Below, in pieces: positions 17,554 to 25,640 of a DNA stretch of 31,247 nucleotides. Made by a program: the position numbers and the translations under genes. Source of the DNA: Candidatus Aminicenantota bacterium (GTDB taxonomy: Bacteria > Acidobacteriota > Aminicenantia > JAMOAD01); NCBI GenBank assembly GCA_027061995.1, contig JAMOUT010000077.1, positions 1-31,247 on the forward strand, in the 5' to 3' direction. The notes below the pieces were generated by a model. It saw only the letters and a program-made list of their open reading frames with translations, was not told the DNA's origin and searched no databases. The first letter of the stretch is position 1; every line of letters starts with the position of its first letter.

Positions 17554-18376
17554 AAAAAGAGGTTTACCCCAATCGGTTAAAATGAGGCATGATGATCATT
17601 TTGTAGATGAGATTTCATCCGCCTCCAATCCTGTTTCTGTTAGAATGATTAAGATAGAGAGGATAATGCTGAATCCTCATCAACCGCGAAAAACAATGGG
17701 AAATATTGATGAGCTTGCCGCATCAGTCAAAGAAAAAGGGATTTTGGTTCCCATAATAGTCAGAAAAAAAGATACGAAATTTGAGGTTGTTGCGGGAGAA
17801 AGAAGAGTCAGGGCGGCTAAACAGGCGGGTTTGCAAGAAGTTCCCGCCATAGAGATGGATATAGAAGATGATGAAGCTCTGGAACTTGCCATTGTTGAAA
17901 ATGTTCAGAGAAAAGAGCTTACCCCCTTTGAAGAAGCTTTTGCATACAAAACACTGAATCAAATTTTCGGATTTACCCATGAAGAGATTGCAACAAGAAT
18001 AGGTAAATCGAGAAGCACTATATCCGAGATAATAAAAATCGCATATCTTCCCGAAAGAATTATAAACATATGTCAGAGTAAAGGGATTTTTTCAAAGAGT
18101 TTCCTTTTGGAATTATCAAAATTAAACTCTGAAAATGATATGCTTGATGTATTGGAAGCATACACAAAAGAATCAATTACAAGGGATGATTTAAGGGAAA
18201 AAAGAAAAGGGGGGGGAGATAAACCCAAGAGATTTGTTTTTAATTTTTCCTCGCCCGATAAAAAATATAAGATAAAAATTCAATTAAAAGAGGAAAATCC
18301 CTCTAAGGATGATTTGATAGAGATTTTAACAAATCTTATTAACTCTCTTAAATCGGGGGAGATTGATGGAGTATAG
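17546..18376 (+). CDS. parB: Chromosome-partitioning protein ParB (Spo0J)
   Basis: This 276-residue protein starts at GTG 17546, inside the parA end, with CGGAGGAG upstream. Motifs in order: LNPHQPRK (about 49-56), the ParB/CTPase motif VVAGERRVRAAKQAGL (about 85-100), and ENVQRKELTPFEEA. A helix-turn-helix follows (THEEIATRIGKSRSTISEII, about 147-166), then a C-terminal dimerisation part. ParB loads on parS as a CTP-dependent clamp. I saw no parS-like 16-mer in the window. The first 35 residues are poorly conserved linker, as in other ParB proteins. Confidence 0.95.
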   Translation: MAKKRGLPQSVKMRHDDHFVDEISSASNPVSVRMIKIERIMLNPHQPRKTMGNIDELAASVKEKGILVPIIVRKKDTKFEVVAGERRVRAAKQAGLQEVPAIEMDIEDDEALELAIVENVQRKELTPFEEAFAYKTLNQIFGFTHEEIATRIGKSRSTISEIIKIAYLPERIINICQSKGIFSKSFLLELSKLNSENDMLDVLEAYTKESITRDDLREKRKGGGDKPKRFVFNFSSPDKKYKIKIQLKEENPSKDDLIEILTNLINSLKSGEIDGV

Positions 18377-18548
18377 GATTATATATTAGACTATCCTAAA
18401 ATCCATTAATTGCTTAATGTTTGATAAGTATCTGTTTCGGTTGTTTTTCATATCATTGTTTTGAAGATGTGAAAACATGTTTTACAAGATTTTTCCTATT
18501 TTATCAGGTATAATATCGGATTAATATGATTTAGTAAGGAGGTGACAA

Positions 18549-19088
18549 ATGATAGATTTTTATATTGAGTTTGTTAAAAATAATATTATTTTATCATCAT
18601 TTATTCAATTTGCGATACTCGGATTGCTCGGAGAGTATGCCGGTATCTATGTATCTAAGAAAAGAATTTCAAAAGCATTTACTCTTCCGCAAGCTCTGTT
18701 AAAATCTCTGGGGTGGGGGTTTTTGGGGATTTTGATTAAATATGCTTTTACCGGTTTTGTTGCATTTACGAACGGATTAATTGCTCATCACTTGTTACCC
18801 TCCTCTTTTGCATGTGTATGGATATTTTCATTTTTTACATCATTTTTTATGAATACGCTTTTCGGTCCTCAACTTATGTTTTTGCACAGATTTATAGATA
18901 ATCTGATTGTTAAAAGAAAGGGTTTTAAAGGGATAGAGGGTGCGCTTAAAACACTTATTTGGTTTTGGATTCCGGCTCATACGATAACTTTCACGCTTCC
19001 GGTTGAATTCAGAATAGGGCTTGCCGCTCTTTGGTCGGTTGTTCTCGGGGTAATTTTGGGATTTTTCAAACAAAAAAGCGGTGAATAA
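18549..19088 (+). CDS. Four-helix membrane protein resembling Mpv17/PMP22
   Basis: This 179-residue integral membrane protein has hydrophobic segments near 12-35, 52-75, 85-112 and 135-172. It starts at ATG 18549 after AAGGAGGTGA. I know no firmly named bacterial family for it. By memory it aligns along its length with eukaryotic Mpv17 (176 residues): FAILGLLGEYAGIYVSKKR with the Mpv17 GLGDIISQQ region, GWGFLGI with CGFVGPV, and WFWIPAHTITFTLPVEFR with LWPAVQLANFYLVPLHYR. Mpv17-family proteins are organelle membrane proteins, with channel activity reported for some. The assignment is inferred. A TATAAT at 18509-18514 may be its -10; no clear -35 was seen. Confidence 0.5.
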   Translation: MIDFYIEFVKNNIILSSFIQFAILGLLGEYAGIYVSKKRISKAFTLPQALLKSLGWGFLGILIKYAFTGFVAFTNGLIAHHLLPSSFACVWIFSFFTSFFMNTLFGPQLMFLHRFIDNLIVKRKGFKGIEGALKTLIWFWIPAHTITFTLPVEFRIGLAALWSVVLGVILGFFKQKSGE

Positions 19089-19096
19089 TTTTTTAT

Positions 19097-19125
19097 TTGA
19101 TAGATGTGATTAAATTTGGTTTAAT
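19097..19125 (+). promoter_or_regulatory. Likely promoter of ilvE
   Basis: TTGATA at 19097-19102 is followed, after 17 bases, by TTTAAT at 19120-19125. A start near 19132 would give a leader of about 27 bases with GGAGGAAGAG before the chosen ATG. The hexamers are imperfect and the area is AT-rich, so confidence is moderate. Confidence 0.4.
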
Positions 19126-19158
19126 TATATATATAAATAATTTTCTATGGAGGAAGAG

Positions 19159-20211
19159 ATGGAATGGATAGTAAAGCAAAAAAATGATTTAAAACCATTA
19201 TATGAGGAGGAGGGTAAAATAGGTTTCGGTAAATATTATACCGATTATATGCTTAAGATGTTGTATTCAAAAAATAAAGGTTGGTATGATGCGGAGATAA
19301 CAGAATTTAAAGATATCTCCATATCTCCAGCGGCTCTTGTTCTTCATTACGGACAAGAGATATTTGAAGGGATGAAGGGGTTTTTAGGCAACGATGGTAA
19401 GATTCGCTTGTTCAGACCTATGGAAAATATGAATAGATTGAATAGGAGTGCAAGTAGATTAATGATGCCTGAGATTGACGGGGAATTTGTATTGGAAGGT
19501 CTGAAAAAATTGCTTTTACTTGATAAAAGATGGTTCCCTAAAAACAAAGGTAATGCTGTTTATATAAGACCTACCATGATAGCGGTAGAACCTACGGTTT
19601 ATCTGAAACCTTCCGATGAATATCTGTTTTATATTATTTTATCCCCTGCGGCTGGTATATATGGTTTGAAGGAGTTAAAACTTTATGCGGAAACAGAGTT
19701 TGTCAGAGCCGCAATAGGGGGAACAGCAGATATTAAAACCGGTGGGAATTATGCGTCAGCCTTTTATCCGGGAAAATTAAGAGAAAAATTTGATGCTCTT
19801 TTATGGCTTGATTCACAGGAAAGAAAATATGTCCAGGAAGTTGGAACTATGAATATTTTCTTTGTTGAGAAGGGGAAACGATTAATAACTCCGAAACTTG
19901 ACGGAGGTATTCTTCCCGGAATCACAAGAGATTCAATCATAAAGATTGCTCAACATGATGGTTATGAAGTTGAAGAGAGAAAGATAACTATTGATGAGGT
20001 GGTAGATAATATTTCAAAAGGGATTTTCACCGAGGCTTTTGGAACAGGAACAGCTGCTATTGTTTCACCTGTCCGTGAAATTTTTTATAAAGATAATTCT
20101 TACGCTTTTTCTTTTGAAACGGATTTAAGGAATTATTTTTATAATAAACTATTGAATATTCAGTATGGGATTGATGAGGATTTATTCAATTGGGTAGAGG
20201 TAATTGAATAA
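19159..20211 (+). CDS. ilvE: Branched-chain amino acid aminotransferase
   Basis: This PLP enzyme (class IV fold) transfers the amino group between glutamate and the keto acids of Leu, Ile and Val. I start it at ATG 19159 (350 residues): GGAGGAAGAG lies just before it, whereas ATG 19147 overlaps that signal. MEWIVKQKNDLKPLYEEEGK followed by IGFGKYYTDYML matches the longer, eukaryote-like BCAT subgroup. HYGQEIFEGMKGF (about 63-75), the PLP lysine in ADIKTGGNYASAF (Lys193) and EVGTMNIFFV are present. No other ilv or leu genes are near, so it stands alone as a biosynthetic or catabolic BCAT. Confidence 0.93.
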   Translation: MEWIVKQKNDLKPLYEEEGKIGFGKYYTDYMLKMLYSKNKGWYDAEITEFKDISISPAALVLHYGQEIFEGMKGFLGNDGKIRLFRPMENMNRLNRSASRLMMPEIDGEFVLEGLKKLLLLDKRWFPKNKGNAVYIRPTMIAVEPTVYLKPSDEYLFYIILSPAAGIYGLKELKLYAETEFVRAAIGGTADIKTGGNYASAFYPGKLREKFDALLWLDSQERKYVQEVGTMNIFFVEKGKRLITPKLDGGILPGITRDSIIKIAQHDGYEVEERKITIDEVVDNISKGIFTEAFGTGTAAIVSPVREIFYKDNSYAFSFETDLRNYFYNKLLNIQYGIDEDLFNWVEVIE

Positions 20212-20302
20212 TAAAACAACCAAAATGAGAGTTGATTTCTGACAGTTTATGTTAATCAAGGTGATACATTGAAGATTAGCGTGGATTCACAAAAATCAGG
20301 TA

Positions 20303-20331
20303 TTTACAATTTTCCTTTTTTAATTTATCAT
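20303..20331 (+). promoter_or_regulatory. Leaderless-type promoter of murA
   Basis: TTTACA at 20303-20308 and TATCAT at 20326-20331 are 17 bases apart. The -10 ends five bases before the ATG of murA, so transcription would begin at or next to the start codon. No Shine-Dalgarno precedes the gene. Three other genes in the window have the same geometry. Confidence 0.65.
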
Positions 20332-20336
20332 TCCAT

Positions 20337-21587
20337 ATGAAACTAAAAATAAAAGGTCAAAAAATTCTCGGCGGAGAGGTTGAGATTTCGGGAGCCAAAA
20401 ATTCCGCTTTGCCTGTTATGGCCGCCTCTCTTTTAACCGAAGAATTGTATCTTAAAAATATTCCGTTTGTTCAGGATATATTTTCCATGAAAAAACTTAT
20501 TGAAGGTCTCGGTGGTCATATAGAGATTAATAAAAATAATGAACTTTTTATTAACACCGCTTCCATTGCATCACTTGAAGCGCCTTATGATTATGTAAAA
20601 CAGATGAGAGCCTCGATACTTGTTCTCGGACCTTTGATAGCAAAATACGGTGAAGTTAGGGTCGCTTATCCGGGCGGATGCAAAATCGGTGCAAGACCTG
20701 TTGATCTTCACCTTGAAAATTTGAAAAAGATGGGTGCAGAGATAAAGGTTGAACACGGGACAATTGTTGCCAAAGCCTCTCGGCTTTCCGCAGCAAATAT
20801 AAGCTTTGAGAAAGTAAGTGTTACGGGAACGGAAAATATTATGATGGCTGCTGTTCTTGCAAAGGGGACAACGGTGATTGAAAATGCTGCAAAAGAGCCT
20901 GAAGTTGTTGATTTGGCGAATCTTTTGAAAAAGATGGGGGCTAAGATAAAGGGAGATGGCTCGGATACCATTGAGATAATAGGGGTTGATACATTGCATC
21001 CCGTGGAATACGGAATAATTCCCGACAGGATAGAAGCGGGGACATATCTTATAATAGGGGGATTAATATCATCTGGACTTACCATTAAAAACATAAGGAT
21101 AGATCATATAAAAAACATTATATCCAAACTGGAAGAGGCGGGAATTTGTTTGAAAATAAAAAAAGATTTTATAAAAGTAAAAAAAATAAAAAAACTTAAC
21201 CCCATTGATATAGAGACTCAGCCTTTTCCGGGGTTTCCAACCGATATGCAGGCGCAGTTTATGGTCATGCTGACGCAAGCGGAAGGTAGGTCTATTGTCA
21301 GAGATACTATTTTCCCGGGTAGGTTTCACCATGTTGACGAACTTTTAAGATTAGGTGCCAATATTAAGAAAATCGGTAATGGGGAAGTTAGTATAGTGGG
21401 AAAAACAGAACTTTCAGGTGCCGAAGTTATTGCAACCGATTTAAGGGCTTCCGCTTCTCTTGTGATAGCGGGTTTAATTGCATCGGGAGAAACAATAATA
21501 AATGATATATTTCATCTTGAAAGGGGTTATGAAAGATTTGTGGAAAAACTGCAGAACATTGGCAGTAAAATAGATTATTTGGAATAG
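20337..21587 (+). CDS. murA: UDP-N-acetylglucosamine 1-carboxyvinyltransferase
   Basis: This 416-residue cytoplasmic enzyme takes the first committed step of peptidoglycan synthesis, moving enolpyruvate from PEP to UDP-GlcNAc. The N-terminus GGEVEISGAKNSALPVMAAS has the conserved KN pair. YPGGCKIGARPVDLH contains the active-site Cys exactly at residue 115, so the protein should be sensitive to fosfomycin-type inhibitors in principle. FPTDMQAQFMVMLTQAEG and DLRASASLVIAGL are further family motifs. It probably has a leaderless promoter. The HIT gene follows after 8 bases. Confidence 0.97.
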   Translation: MKLKIKGQKILGGEVEISGAKNSALPVMAASLLTEELYLKNIPFVQDIFSMKKLIEGLGGHIEINKNNELFINTASIASLEAPYDYVKQMRASILVLGPLIAKYGEVRVAYPGGCKIGARPVDLHLENLKKMGAEIKVEHGTIVAKASRLSAANISFEKVSVTGTENIMMAAVLAKGTTVIENAAKEPEVVDLANLLKKMGAKIKGDGSDTIEIIGVDTLHPVEYGIIPDRIEAGTYLIIGGLISSGLTIKNIRIDHIKNIISKLEEAGICLKIKKDFIKVKKIKKLNPIDIETQPFPGFPTDMQAQFMVMLTQAEGRSIVRDTIFPGRFHHVDELLRLGANIKKIGNGEVSIVGKTELSGAEVIATDLRASASLVIAGLIASGETIINDIFHLERGYERFVEKLQNIGSKIDYLE

Positions 21588-21595
21588 GAGGGATT

Positions 21596-21937
21596 ATGGA
21601 TTGTATCTTTTGTAAAATTATCAAAAAGGAGATTCCTTCGAAAATTGTCTATGAAGATGAGAATATAATAGGATTTGAGGATATTAATCCGCAAGCTCCG
21701 ATTCATATCCTGATTATACCGAAAGAGCATATCCCCATGATAAATGATCTTCGGGATAATCATTCTAAATTGATAGGTGATATGATAATTGTGGCTAAAA
21801 AACTTGCAAAAGAGAAAGGGATATCGGGGACAGGCTATAGATTGGTATTTAATAACGGAGAAAATGCGGGTCAAGAGGTCTTTCATATCCATCTTCATCT
21901 TCTCGGGGGTAGAAAGTTCGGATGGCCTCCGGGGTAA
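21596..21937 (+). CDS. HIT-family nucleotide hydrolase (HinT-like)
   Basis: This 113-residue protein starts CIFCKIIKKEIPSKIVYEDE, with the zinc-associated cysteines of the PKCI/HinT branch. It carries the histidine triad HIHLHLLGGR (His97, His99, His101) and ends FGWPPG, as HinT proteins do. Such enzymes hydrolyse AMP-lysine or other nucleoside phosphoramidates. AGGAGGG precedes the ATG. It probably forms an operon with murA (8-base gap). An imperfect TCCGG/CCGGA hairpin follows the stop but lacks a T-run. Confidence 0.94.
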   Translation: MDCIFCKIIKKEIPSKIVYEDENIIGFEDINPQAPIHILIIPKEHIPMINDLRDNHSKLIGDMIIVAKKLAKEKGISGTGYRLVFNNGENAGQEVFHIHLHLLGGRKFGWPPG

Positions 21938-22006
21938 AGTAAAACAAGTTTTCCGGAATAATTTCTGAAAAACGAATGATTATTATCCTAAAACGGGTAT
22001 TAGTAT

Positions 22007-22561
22007 ATGAGCTTGAATGATGATGAAAAAAATCTGCTTATCTCTTTTATCAACGGGGATAATGATTCATACTATAAGATATATAATATTTTCAAAGACA
22101 GGGTTTTTTCATTGATTTACGGCATTGTTAGAAACAGAGAGAAAACCGAGGATCTCTTTCAAGATGTTTTTTTAAAGCTTTATAAAAACAGGGGGAAACT
22201 TGACCATGAAAGACCTCTGTGGCCGTATCTCAGAAAAATAGCTGTAAATACAACATATTCCTCTTTCAGAAAATGGAAAAAGGAGTTGTCCATTGATGAT
22301 ATTCCCGAGTTTTCCAATAATACGAATATTGAAAAAGAATACGGGATGAAAGATTTGATGAATAAAATCCTTGAGCAACTCCCCATAAATCAGAGGCTTG
22401 TTATCGTTTTACAAAAGTTTGAAGGTTATAAACTTGAGGAGATCTCACGAGAATTGGGGATATCAATAAAAGCTGTTGAATCTTTATTAAGCAGAGCAAC
22501 AAAAAATATCGTTAAAATTTATAATTTAATAGAAAGGAAAAATCATGAAAAACGAGTATAA
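22007..22561 (+). CDS. ECF-type RNA polymerase sigma factor
   Basis: This 184-residue sigma-70-family protein has region 2 (RVFSLIYGIVRNREKTEDLF, QDVFLKLYK, about residues 31-60) and RPLWPYLRKIAVNTTYSSFR. Region 4 carries a helix-turn-helix (LPINQRLVIVLQKFEGYKLE, EISRELGISIKAVESLLSRA, about 123-165). Regions 1.1 and 3 are missing, as expected for the ECF group. No Shine-Dalgarno is evident before the ATG. It is followed 18 bases later by a zinc-finger anti-sigma gene, so it is presumably held inactive by that partner. I could not read a matching ECF promoter with confidence. Confidence 0.92.
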   Translation: MSLNDDEKNLLISFINGDNDSYYKIYNIFKDRVFSLIYGIVRNREKTEDLFQDVFLKLYKNRGKLDHERPLWPYLRKIAVNTTYSSFRKWKKELSIDDIPEFSNNTNIEKEYGMKDLMNKILEQLPINQRLVIVLQKFEGYKLEEISRELGISIKAVESLLSRATKNIVKIYNLIERKNHEKRV

Positions 22562-22579
22562 TATATATGGAGCAATAAA

Positions 22580-22990
22580 ATGAGATGTAAAACAGTTAAA
22601 AAACTTTTTTTTAATTATATTGAGGATAGTTTGACAAACCCTGAGAAAACAGAGTTTGAGAATCATCTGAACATGTGTGATGAATGTAGAAGGGAATTAG
22701 AGATAGTCAAATCCTTTTATGAAAGTATTGAGGTTGAAAATGTAAAGGCTCCCGATGAGATGGTTTTAAGACTAAGAGATAAGATTGAAAAAACGGAAAC
22801 AACTGTTTTTGATAAAATTACGGCAAAAATACTTTACCCTGCCACAGTAATTTTCGGATTGACTCTTGGTATTATTATCGCAAATCTTCTATATACCCCG
22901 AGCACTTATGATGAGACAATAACCCTTTTAAGTAATAATACCATTATAGTTGAGCCTATAATTGATTTGGATGGTGAGATGAATGAATAA
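22580..22990 (+). CDS. zf-HC2 anti-sigma factor, membrane-anchored
   Basis: This 136-residue protein has the HxxxCxxC zinc motif at His29, Cys33 and Cys36 (NHLNMCDECRREL), the mark of zinc-binding anti-sigma domains. It has one membrane segment at about 93-108 (YPATVIFGLTLGIIIANLLY) and a short outer tail. The N-terminal cytoplasmic domain would bind the ECF sigma factor encoded just upstream. It overlaps the next gene by 8 bases, so the three are translated together. Confidence 0.88.
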   Translation: MRCKTVKKLFFNYIEDSLTNPEKTEFENHLNMCDECRRELEIVKSFYESIEVENVKAPDEMVLRLRDKIEKTETTVFDKITAKILYPATVIFGLTLGIIIANLLYTPSTYDETITLLSNNTIIVEPIIDLDGEMNE

Positions 22991-23480
22991 TAATAAGATA
23001 ATAGTTGTTTTATTGATGTTTTCTCTCGCACTTAACATAGGGATAATAGCTTATCTTGTTTATGAGCATAATTCGCATAATCTTATCAACAGATATATTC
23101 CGGATAGAATATCACATGGCCGAATGAAGAGTATGAGAGACAGGATGTTTAGAAAAAGAAAAAAGATGACCGGAAAATACGGGAAAATCAGATTTACGAA
23201 AGATGAGCGAAAAAAAATAAGAGATTTTTTTATAAGGCTTCATAAAGATATGAGGGGTAAAATCAGAGAACAGAAAAGATTGAAAAAGGAGTTATATAAC
23301 TCTTTTCAAAACGGAGATATTGAGAAAGCTAAGGATATTTTAACCGTTATTCACAAAAACCAAAAAGAGATAGATATCAGGTTTCTTTCGGAAGCCTTGG
23401 ATTTGGTAAAAGAGTTTCCCCCTGAAAAGAGAAAGCCGGTGTTAATAATGATTTTCAGGATAATCGGAAGAAAAAGATAG
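22983..23480 (+). CDS. CnrX/Spy-like membrane-anchored periplasmic sensor
   Basis: This 165-residue protein has an N-terminal membrane segment (IIVVLLMFSLALNIGIIAYL, about 5-26). A strongly basic, helical periplasmic part follows: FTKDERKKIRDFFIRLHKDM, KEL(Y)NSFQNGDIEKAKDIL, and a later helix. The four-helix LTxxQ-like layout is that of the heavy-metal-sensor/Spy group. With a sigma factor and anti-sigma factor upstream it matches a CnrYXH-type signalling unit. The metal ligands of CnrX are not clearly conserved, so the signal could be envelope stress instead of metal. Family placement is by layout, not by strong motifs. Confidence 0.65.
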   Translation: MNNNKIIVVLLMFSLALNIGIIAYLVYEHNSHNLINRYIPDRISHGRMKSMRDRMFRKRKKMTGKYGKIRFTKDERKKIRDFFIRLHKDMRGKIREQKRLKKELYNSFQNGDIEKAKDILTVIHKNQKEIDIRFLSEALDLVKEFPPEKRKPVLIMIFRIIGRKR

Positions 23481-23547
23481 TTTTCTTATTATAAAAATAG
23501 GTCGGGTAATTTTATCATATTATGTTAATTTGATAATTCTCAATTTC

Positions 23548-23576
23548 TTTACTTAATTTTTAAAGTTTGATAATAT
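23548..23576 (+). promoter_or_regulatory. Possible promoter of the cobalamin riboswitch transcript
   Basis: TTTACT at 23548-23553 and TAATAT at 23571-23576 are 17 bases apart. A start near 23583 would coincide with the first base of the riboswitch P1 stem. A better -10 hexamer, TATAAT, overlaps at 23574-23579 but has a poorer -35. The area is AT-rich, so this remains tentative. Confidence 0.4.
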
Positions 23577-23582
23577 AATTCG

Positions 23583-23725
23583 TTTTTCAGGTTCAAGGGA
23601 AGAGAGGTAAAAGCCTCCGCTGCCCCCGCAGCCGTGAATAGGGACCGATATCTTTATGCCACTGTCTTTATGATGGGAAGGTTGATGTCGGAATGAACTA
23701 TGAGCCGGAAGACCTACCTGAAAAA
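23583..23725 (+). ncRNA. Cobalamin (B12) riboswitch aptamer
   Basis: The conserved core is clear: AGAGAGGTAAAAGCCTCC, then the CTGCCCCCGCAGCCGTG block with stem GCTGC/GCAGC, GGGACCGAT, GCCACTG, GGGAAGG, and the B12 box AGCCGGAAGACCTACC at 23703-23718. TTTTTCAGGT at 23583-23592 pairs perfectly with ACCTGAAAAA at 23716-23725 to form P1. It senses adenosylcobalamin or a related cobalamin and precedes a TonB-dependent receptor gene, a classic pairing. An ATG inside the aptamer (23693) is not a real start. Confidence 0.95.
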
Positions 23726-23732
23726 CCGACTG

Positions 23733-23795
23733 TTTCCTTTCGGAGGGAAAGGAAAAGTTTGAATTTACTATCCCTCCATAGAAATTTTAGGAGGT
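23733..23795 (+). promoter_or_regulatory. Riboswitch expression platform with Shine-Dalgarno switch
   Basis: TTTCCTTTC at 23733-23741 and GAAAGGAAA at 23747-23755 form a perfect 9-bp stem whose loop is GGAGG. GGAGGGA at 23742-23748 is the exact complement of TCCCTCC at 23771-23777. CCTCC at 23773-23777 can instead pair with GGAGG at 23790-23794, the Shine-Dalgarno of the receptor gene. The two pairings exclude each other, which fits translational control. There is no T-run, so a terminator mechanism is unlikely. Confidence 0.7.
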
Positions 23796-23800
23796 TTTTT

Positions 23801-25636
23801 ATGTTTAAAAAATTCTTTATTTTTTTATCAGCTTGTTTAATTATCACACATCTCTCTTTTTCCGAAACAAACAAAAAAAAGAAAAAAGAGGATGAAACTA
23901 TTGTTCGAGAGACAATTGTTGTAACAGCAACATCTCTTAAAGAGGATTCCAAATCCGTGATAGGTCAATTTTCAATTATTGATTCGGAACAAATTAAAAA
24001 CTGGAAATTCGTTAATCTTTCCGAGGCTCTTTCTTTTGCGAATGATACTCTCAGCTTTACCACGGGAAGTTACGGGCAAATGAGCTCTTCATTTGTCAGG
24101 GGTGCTTCCTCAAAGCAAACCGTATTTATGATTAACGGAATAAAAATCAATGATCCAGCCTCTCTCTCTCTTGATGTTTCCCCGATTGCCGCAAACATTT
24201 TTAATCAGATAGAGATTATTGACGGGCCTCAAAGTCCTCTCTATGGTTCAGAGGCTATGGGCGGTGCGGTAAATCTTATCTCAAAATCAAAGGATGGTTT
24301 CTCTTTTTCTGCGATGGGCGGTGAAAATTCAACCTATAACGGAAATTTTAACATCGGAAAAACTTATAATAATATCAGTTTTTCATTAAATTACAATTAT
24401 TTTTCATCGAATGGTATTTATGAAAACAATGATTTTAAAAACTCAAATCTATTATCTTCCCTATCTTTTAAATTAGGTAGAACAAAGATTGCTCCGTTTT
24501 TTTATATTGTTGATTCAAAGATAGGTATCCCTTTTAATTATGGATATCCCTCTTTACAAAGAAGAGCACAGACAAAAATACAGGTAATAGGATTGCCTTT
24601 TGATTTTAAATTCACCGATAATTTGAATTTTAAATTTAATCTCGGGTATTATAAAAGAGATTATGAATTAAAAGATCCCGGAGCTTATTGGGGTAAATAT
24701 TATAATTCCATAAGCAAAAATTATCAGTTAAACGGTAGATTCATTTACAAAGGGATAAATCAAAAATCCCCCACTTTGCTTGGTTTTGAGATATTAAATT
24801 CCAAAATTTGGGAAAAAACTGATGCCGGGAAATCTTTTGATAATAGAAAATATGATTCAAACTCGGTTTATTTGCAACAGATATTTAATTATCAGGGATT
24901 AAAAATTGTAGGGGGATTAAGATATGATAAATACAGGGATTTTAAATCAAATATATCTCCCAAAATATCCGCACTTTATAATCTAACGGGTAATGGTTAT
25001 TATGCCGGATTATACGGTATCTATTCCGGAGGTTTCAGGGCACCTAAACCAGTTGAATATGCTTCCGTATGGGGTAACCCGAATCTGAAACCGGAAAAAT
25101 CCGAAAATATTGAATTCGGAGTAAATTTCGGATATGAAAACCTCTTGATTAAAACAGGCTATTTTAATACCAAATATACGGATTTGATTGTTTATAATTT
25201 TGCAACTTACAAATTGGAAAACTCTGAAAATGATACTATAAAGGGATTTAATATTAAAACGATGTATAATTTCGGGAAAAATAATCTATCCTTATCTTAC
25301 ATGAAAATTTCCGCAATAAATGATATAACGGGAGAAAAACTTTTAAGAAGACCCGATTATATTTTGAAAGCCATGGTTCATGCGGAATATAAGAAAGCAT
25401 ATCTGAATTTTTTCGGCAGGTTTATCGGCAAGAGAAAAGATTATAATGAAAAAACATTCGGAACTGTTAATGCTGATGCTTTTACAGTTTTTTCATTAAC
25501 GGCGGGATACAATGTAAATAAAAATATCTCTCTCTTTGTCAAAGTTCATAATGTTTTTAATAATGAATATTATGAAATTTTCGGTTATAAATCCTTACCG
25601 AGACAATTCTATATTGGCTTGGATTATAGTCTTTAA
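23801..25636 (+). CDS. btuB: TonB-dependent outer-membrane receptor, BtuB-like (cobalamin uptake)
   Basis: I start it at ATG 23801, six bases after AGGAGG and outside the riboswitch (611 residues). A signal peptide (FKKFFIFLSACLIITHLSFS) comes first. A lysine/glutamate-rich spacer, the TonB-box-like ETIVVTATS and a plug domain follow (SFVRGASSKQTVFMINGIKI, VEIIDGPQSPLYGSEAMGG-like residues, GAVNLISK). The rest is a 22-strand-type barrel with a TonB-dependent-receptor C-terminus (KVHNVFNNEYYEIFGY, then PRQFYIGLDYSL). Cobalamin as cargo is inferred from the riboswitch; the barrel alone does not prove it. No btuCDF genes are in the window. Confidence 0.9.
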   Translation: MFKKFFIFLSACLIITHLSFSETNKKKKKEDETIVRETIVVTATSLKEDSKSVIGQFSIIDSEQIKNWKFVNLSEALSFANDTLSFTTGSYGQMSSSFVRGASSKQTVFMINGIKINDPASLSLDVSPIAANIFNQIEIIDGPQSPLYGSEAMGGAVNLISKSKDGFSFSAMGGENSTYNGNFNIGKTYNNISFSLNYNYFSSNGIYENNDFKNSNLLSSLSFKLGRTKIAPFFYIVDSKIGIPFNYGYPSLQRRAQTKIQVIGLPFDFKFTDNLNFKFNLGYYKRDYELKDPGAYWGKYYNSISKNYQLNGRFIYKGINQKSPTLLGFEILNSKIWEKTDAGKSFDNRKYDSNSVYLQQIFNYQGLKIVGGLRYDKYRDFKSNISPKISALYNLTGNGYYAGLYGIYSGGFRAPKPVEYASVWGNPNLKPEKSENIEFGVNFGYENLLIKTGYFNTKYTDLIVYNFATYKLENSENDTIKGFNIKTMYNFGKNNLSLSYMKISAINDITGEKLLRRPDYILKAMVHAEYKKAYLNFFGRFIGKRKDYNEKTFGTVNADAFTVFSLTAGYNVNKNISLFVKVHNVFNNEYYEIFGYKSLPRQFYIGLDYSL

Positions 25637-25640
25637 ATAA

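Noticed and set aside
16801-18376. parS centromere site near parAB
   Set aside because: I looked for TGTTTCACGTGAAACA-like palindromes and saw none in the window.
21928-21957. TCCGG/CCGGA inverted repeat after the HIT gene as a terminator
   Set aside because: It is a short interrupted stem with no T-run. It may be chance.
22007-22009. Leaderless promoter for the ECF sigma gene
   Set aside because: TATTAG lies three bases from the ATG, but there is no -35 at 17 bases and the spacing differs from the four-gene pattern.
23610-23619. AAAGCCTCCG shared by the riboswitch and the repeat cluster at 16482 and 16523
   Set aside because: In the riboswitch these bases belong to the conserved aptamer core, so the match is most likely chance.
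23693-23800. Longer receptor reading frame starting inside the riboswitch
   Set aside because: The extra residues are encoded by the B12 box and expression platform. The AGGAGG and the signal peptide place the start at 23801.
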